The translations under genes were made by a program, and so were the position numbers. The notes under the pieces were generated by a model. It was given only the letters and a program-made list of their open reading frames with translations. It ran no database searches and was not told where the DNA came from. Below, piece by piece: positions 6,887 to 8,712 of a stretch of DNA of 8,712 bases. Source of the DNA: Desulfobacterales bacterium (GTDB lineage Bacteria > Desulfobacterota > Desulfobacteria > Desulfobacterales > UBA5852). The stretch covers positions 1 to 8,712 of the forward strand of contig JAERRP010000176.1 of NCBI GenBank assembly GCA_016735415.1, given 5' to 3'. Every line of letters starts with the position of its first letter. The stretch's first letter is position 1.

Positions 6887-7969
6887 CTATTTTACTTCAA
6901 TCCCGTACTCGTCTTTGATCCATTTGAGGACCCAGGCTTTGTCTTCCTTGGAAACACTCAGAACCTGTTCAAACGCCTTGCGGGCATCCTCACCGGCCAG
7001 CTGCTTGTATCCGCCCAGGCTCTTTTTGACGACGCCCTGGAATTCCGGATCGGCAATCACCTTGGTGGCGGCCGCGCGGTAGGCGGCAACGATCTCGGGT
7101 TTGGTTTTCTTGGGCAGCCACATGGCCTTCTGGACGCCGAAACCGGCCACCATGAAAGCCTTCCATGCGTTCCAGGCCTGCCCGGAAGGTTTCTTGCCGT
7201 GAATCATTTCGTAGACTTCAGGGAAACAGGGCAGATTCGGTTCGATCGGGTCGCGGACCACATTGCCGTCGGCGTCCAGCACCCCCCAGGTCATCAGGGG
7301 CACGGCCAGGCCTTGTTTGACCAGAGGCCGGACGTTTTTGATATAGGCCGTGGAGGTCTGGTAGTCGATGTTGACTTCACCCTGTTCGAAGGCCACGCGG
7401 CCACCGCCGCGACCCTTGTATCCGAAAATGGCCTTGACGTTCAGCCCCAGCAGGTCGAAGGCCAGCAGCGGGACGATGTCCAGCGATGTGGCCCCCTGGG
7501 AGGCATACGCCAGTTCCTTGGTATAGCCTTTCAGATCGGCAGCCGACTTCACGCCCAGTTCGGGTTTGATATAGGCAACCCCGCCGGTGGGGGAGGCAAA
7601 CACGATGTGGTATTGGGCGAAGTCATATTTGACCTTGCTGTTACCCAGCAGGTAGGGAAAACTGGTCGAACCGGAAGATCCGAATACCGTGAGGCCGTCG
7701 TTGCCCCGCACCCGGGTATGGAAGTAGTTGCCACCGGTAATGCTCCCGCCGCCGGGCATGTTCTTTACGGCCACGATCGGATTGCCCGGCAGGTATTTCT
7801 GAAAAAACGGTGCGTAAAGCCTGGACCAGACATCGCTTCCGCCCCCCACCTTGAAGGGGATGATCCAGGTGATCTTCTCGCCGGAAAAATCAGCCGCGGC
7901 ATTGGCTGCCGGCAGGCTCATCGTGAACACACACAGAACCGCCATTGTTATAAGTCCCCATTTTTTCAT
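6887..7969 (-). CDS. tctC: Tripartite tricarboxylate transporter, periplasmic binding protein TctC
   Basis: This is the secreted solute-binding subunit (TctC/Bug family) that captures a carboxylate in the periplasm and delivers it to TctAB. The 360-residue precursor begins MKKWGLITMAVLCVF, a typical signal peptide with a likely cleavage after ANA (residue 24). The mature part opens with the family pattern ITWIIPF-x2-GGGSDVWSRL (32-50), then LPGNPIVAVKNMPGGGS (59-75). A second lobe carries the usual C-terminal PEIVAAYRAAATKVIADPEFQ helix. It is somewhat longer than the roughly 320-residue classical members, with extra sequence around FPEVYEMIHGKKPSGQ, so it belongs to a divergent branch. The start at 7969 has GGGAGGA 5 nt upstream. 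The frame is open to 8068, but the signal peptide fixes the start. It is the first gene of the operon. Substrate is unproven; the downstream aconitase points to citrate or a relative. Confidence 0.93.
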   Translation of the reverse strand: MKKWGLITMAVLCVFTMSLPAANAAADFSGEKITWIIPFKVGGGSDVWSRLYAPFFQKYLPGNPIVAVKNMPGGGSITGGNYFHTRVRGNDGLTVFGSSGSTSFPYLLGNSKVKYDFAQYHIVFASPTGGVAYIKPELGVKSAADLKGYTKELAYASQGATSLDIVPLLAFDLLGLNVKAIFGYKGRGGGRVAFEQGEVNIDYQTSTAYIKNVRPLVKQGLAVPLMTWGVLDADGNVVRDPIEPNLPCFPEVYEMIHGKKPSGQAWNAWKAFMVAGFGVQKAMWLPKKTKPEIVAAYRAAATKVIADPEFQGVVKKSLGGYKQLAGEDARKAFEQVLSVSKEDKAWVLKWIKDEYGIEVK

Positions 7970-8099
7970 AGCGTCCTCCCAGTGAAATAAGTTGTAGGTT
8001 TTTGAACAACGAGTGTCCGTAAGAAATGGATGCCGCCTGCCAACCCCGCGGGACCGCCGGAACGACAACCGTGCGTATGTGATCGCCGGATTAATACGT

Positions 8100-8141
8100 A
8101 GGCCTTAGGGCCTGGTATGCATCGATGCCATCGCGGATGGC
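8100..8141 (-). other. Cluster of stem-loops in the predicted tctC leader
   Basis: Three dyads lie side by side. GCCATC-CGC-GATGGC (8127-8141) is a perfect 6-bp stem with a 3-nt loop. GCATCGATGC (8119-8128) is a full palindrome that overlaps it. AGGCC-CTAA-GGCCT (8100-8113) is a 5-bp stem with a 4-nt loop. The overlap means the first two cannot form together. They sit about 130-170 nt before the tctC start, inside the mRNA if the promoter at 8244-8272 is used. I do not recognise a known riboswitch. Confidence 0.35.
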
Positions 8142-8178
8142 GCTGGGGATAAGGAGAAGAGAAATATGAAATCGCGGC

Positions 8179-8194
8179 AGCAGGAAACCAGCCA
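8179..8194 (-). promoter_or_regulatory. Sigma-54-like promoter motif upstream of tctC
   Basis: TGGCTGGTTTCCTGCT on the minus strand has the invariant GG and GC of a -24/-12 element at the correct 12-nt separation. It also matches TGGC, the following G and the final TGC-T of the consensus. Transcription would begin near 8168, about 200 nt before tctC. Sigma-54 control of carboxylate transporters is known in proteobacteria. A single motif of this quality can occur by chance, and a sigma-70-type promoter lies just upstream. Confidence 0.35.
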
Positions 8195-8243
8195 CCCGCG
8201 TGGGAATTCATGAAACGTTCTGTGGGTACGCGGATTCAAATTT

Positions 8244-8272
8244 CTTATAACGCTTAATTATTCGGCTGACAA
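8244..8272 (-). promoter_or_regulatory. Probable sigma-70-type promoter of the tctCAB-acnA operon
   Basis: On the minus strand TTGTCA (8267-8272) and TATAAG (8244-8249) each match five of six consensus bases and are separated by the ideal 17 nt. The start point would be near 8237, leaving a leader of about 268 nt before the tctC start codon. This is the best promoter match in the window. Confidence 0.6.
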
Positions 8273-8431
8273 CCGCAAATAACGAAGCGACCTGGCCTTG
8301 GAGACCCCGGTGCGGTATCGGGTTCCGGTCGGCTGGTAGCGGCCAGAACCATGGAGGCCGCAATAATATTAATGGTCAGGAAACTATCGTTTTTCGCAGA
8401 TGTCAATGAATCGATCATCTCCTCCCCCGGA

Positions 8432-8452
8432 ATGACGCGCTGTCCATGTCAT
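8432..8452. promoter_or_regulatory. Candidate operator dyad ATGAC-N11-GTCAT
   Basis: ATGAC (8432-8436) and GTCAT (8448-8452) are inverted 5-bp half-sites with an 11-nt spacer, centred about 205 nt upstream of the predicted tctC transcription start. The spacing suits a dimeric activator bound at a distance, but the half-sites are short and chance is a fair alternative. Confidence 0.2.
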
Positions 8453-8604
8453 CACAATTTCATAAAGTGTGCCAAGTTCACAGGCCTTTTCACATGGGCC
8501 CGGGATCGAGGTTTCCCAATCCGGCAAACGGTGACCCGATGGTTCCTCCAATCCATATTAAGCCCGCAAAACGAATCGATCGGCCACCAGGATGTTAAAC
8601 CATG

Positions 8605-8635
8605 TTGACACAGCGTTGTTTTTAAGAAACATAAT
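8605..8635 (+). promoter_or_regulatory. Possible divergent promoter facing the right edge
   Basis: On the plus strand TTGACA (8605-8610) is followed after 19 nt by CATAAT (8630-8635). Both hexamers are good, but the spacer is longer than the usual 16-18 nt. Its -10 lies inside the palindrome at 8625-8641, the arrangement of a repressor-controlled promoter. It would transcribe a divergent gene starting beyond the window. Confidence 0.3.
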
Positions 8636-8641
8636 GTTTCT
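8625..8641. promoter_or_regulatory. Perfect 17-bp palindrome, candidate operator
   Basis: AGAAACATAATGTTTCT has two perfect 8-bp arms around a single central base. With a realistic loop it gives only a weak 6-bp AT-rich hairpin, so a dimeric regulator's binding site is more likely than an RNA structure. On the plus strand CGTTTTT follows, so a weak terminator cannot be fully excluded. It overlaps the -10 of the possible rightward promoter. Confidence 0.45.
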
Positions 8642-8712
8642 CGTTTTTAACTCGTGTCCATCCAGAAATGGTAGATTTTGGTTCAGGCCAAGGCCGCAGC
8701 GATTTTGAAACC

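Larger units (their letters stand above)
7970..8712. other. Upstream non-coding region without a convincing gene
   Basis: These 743 nt contain only short, unsupported reading frames on both strands and no tRNA or recognised RNA gene. The part beyond about 8220 is visibly more AT-rich than the genes. It holds promoter candidates for tctC, several small dyads in the predicted leader, a 17-bp palindrome and a repeat-like right edge, all listed separately. A divergent gene or an upstream gene may begin or end just beyond the edge. Confidence 0.6.

Noticed and set aside
6767..7990. A 407-codon open frame on the plus strand
   Set aside because: It is antisense to tctC, with no recognisable domain and composition typical of a shadow frame. 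The minus strand encodes a clear binding protein with a signal peptide.
7970..8068. N-terminal extension of TctC
   Set aside because: The frame is open, but the signal peptide and a strong ribosome site place the start at 7969. The upstream residues would bury the signal peptide.
8254..8418. A 54-residue minus-strand ORF beginning MIDSLTSAKND
   Set aside because: A purine-rich GGGGGAGGAG abuts its ATG, but the spacing is too short. The product resembles nothing, and the frame overlaps the best tctC promoter candidate.
8465..8480. A CRP-like site (TGTGA...CACA on the minus strand)
   Set aside because: The half-sites are separated by 5 nt rather than 6 and the second arm lacks the T of TCACA, so it does not fit the CRP pattern.
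8351..8608. An 85-residue plus-strand ORF
   Set aside because: It has no ribosome site, no domain and a non-protein-like composition, and it lies in an AT-rich regulatory region.
1..8712. CRISPR, toxin-antitoxin, phage or insertion-sequence content
   Set aside because: No regular repeats, transposase or integrase motifs, or small paired toxin genes are visible. All supported genes are metabolic.

Overview
All recognisable genes lie on the minus strand, so the window reads right to left: tctC, tctA, tctB, acnA, korD, korA, then korB, which runs off the left edge. The first four encode a tripartite tricarboxylate transporter (TTT family) and an AcnA-type aconitase. The last three encode a ferredoxin-dependent 2-oxoacid, most likely 2-oxoglutarate, oxidoreductase. 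The moderately high GC, the ferredoxin-linked (rather than lipoate/NAD-linked) 2-oxoglutarate enzyme and the gene set suggest an anaerobic or microaerophilic bacterium. A Desulfobacterota (deltaproteobacterial) complete oxidiser fits best, but that assignment is an inference from gene content, not from a marker gene.

Layout. Positions 7970-8712 hold no convincing gene. They carry a good sigma-70-like promoter for tctC, an overlapping sigma-54-like motif, a long predicted leader with several small dyads, and a perfect 17-bp palindrome near the right edge. tctC (6887-7969) is a secreted binding protein. It is followed by a 118-nt intercistronic stretch with a strong GC-rich stem-loop, then tctA (5281-6768) and tctB (4767-5267). 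acnA (1981-4725) follows tctB after only 41 nt, so it is very probably cotranscribed with the transporter. A 234-nt gap without a clear terminator separates acnA from korD (1543-1746). A consensus -35 with a 17-nt spacer sits in this gap, so the kor genes probably have their own promoter, with possible read-through from acnA. korD, korA (385-1533) and korB (1-383, partial) are tightly packed. A gamma subunit (korC) would be expected beyond the left edge.

How it fits together. TctC captures a carboxylate in the periplasm and TctAB import it with an ion gradient. Aconitase interconverts citrate and isocitrate. KorABD(C) oxidises the 2-oxoglutarate that would follow to succinyl-CoA, passing electrons to ferredoxin. 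Isocitrate dehydrogenase, which would link the two, is not in this window. The transporter-aconitase operon suggests, but does not prove, that the substrate is citrate or a related tricarboxylate. I see no defence system, mobile element, CRISPR array or RNA gene. The gene families are all known; the points of interest are the coupling of the genes and the non-coding regulatory structure.
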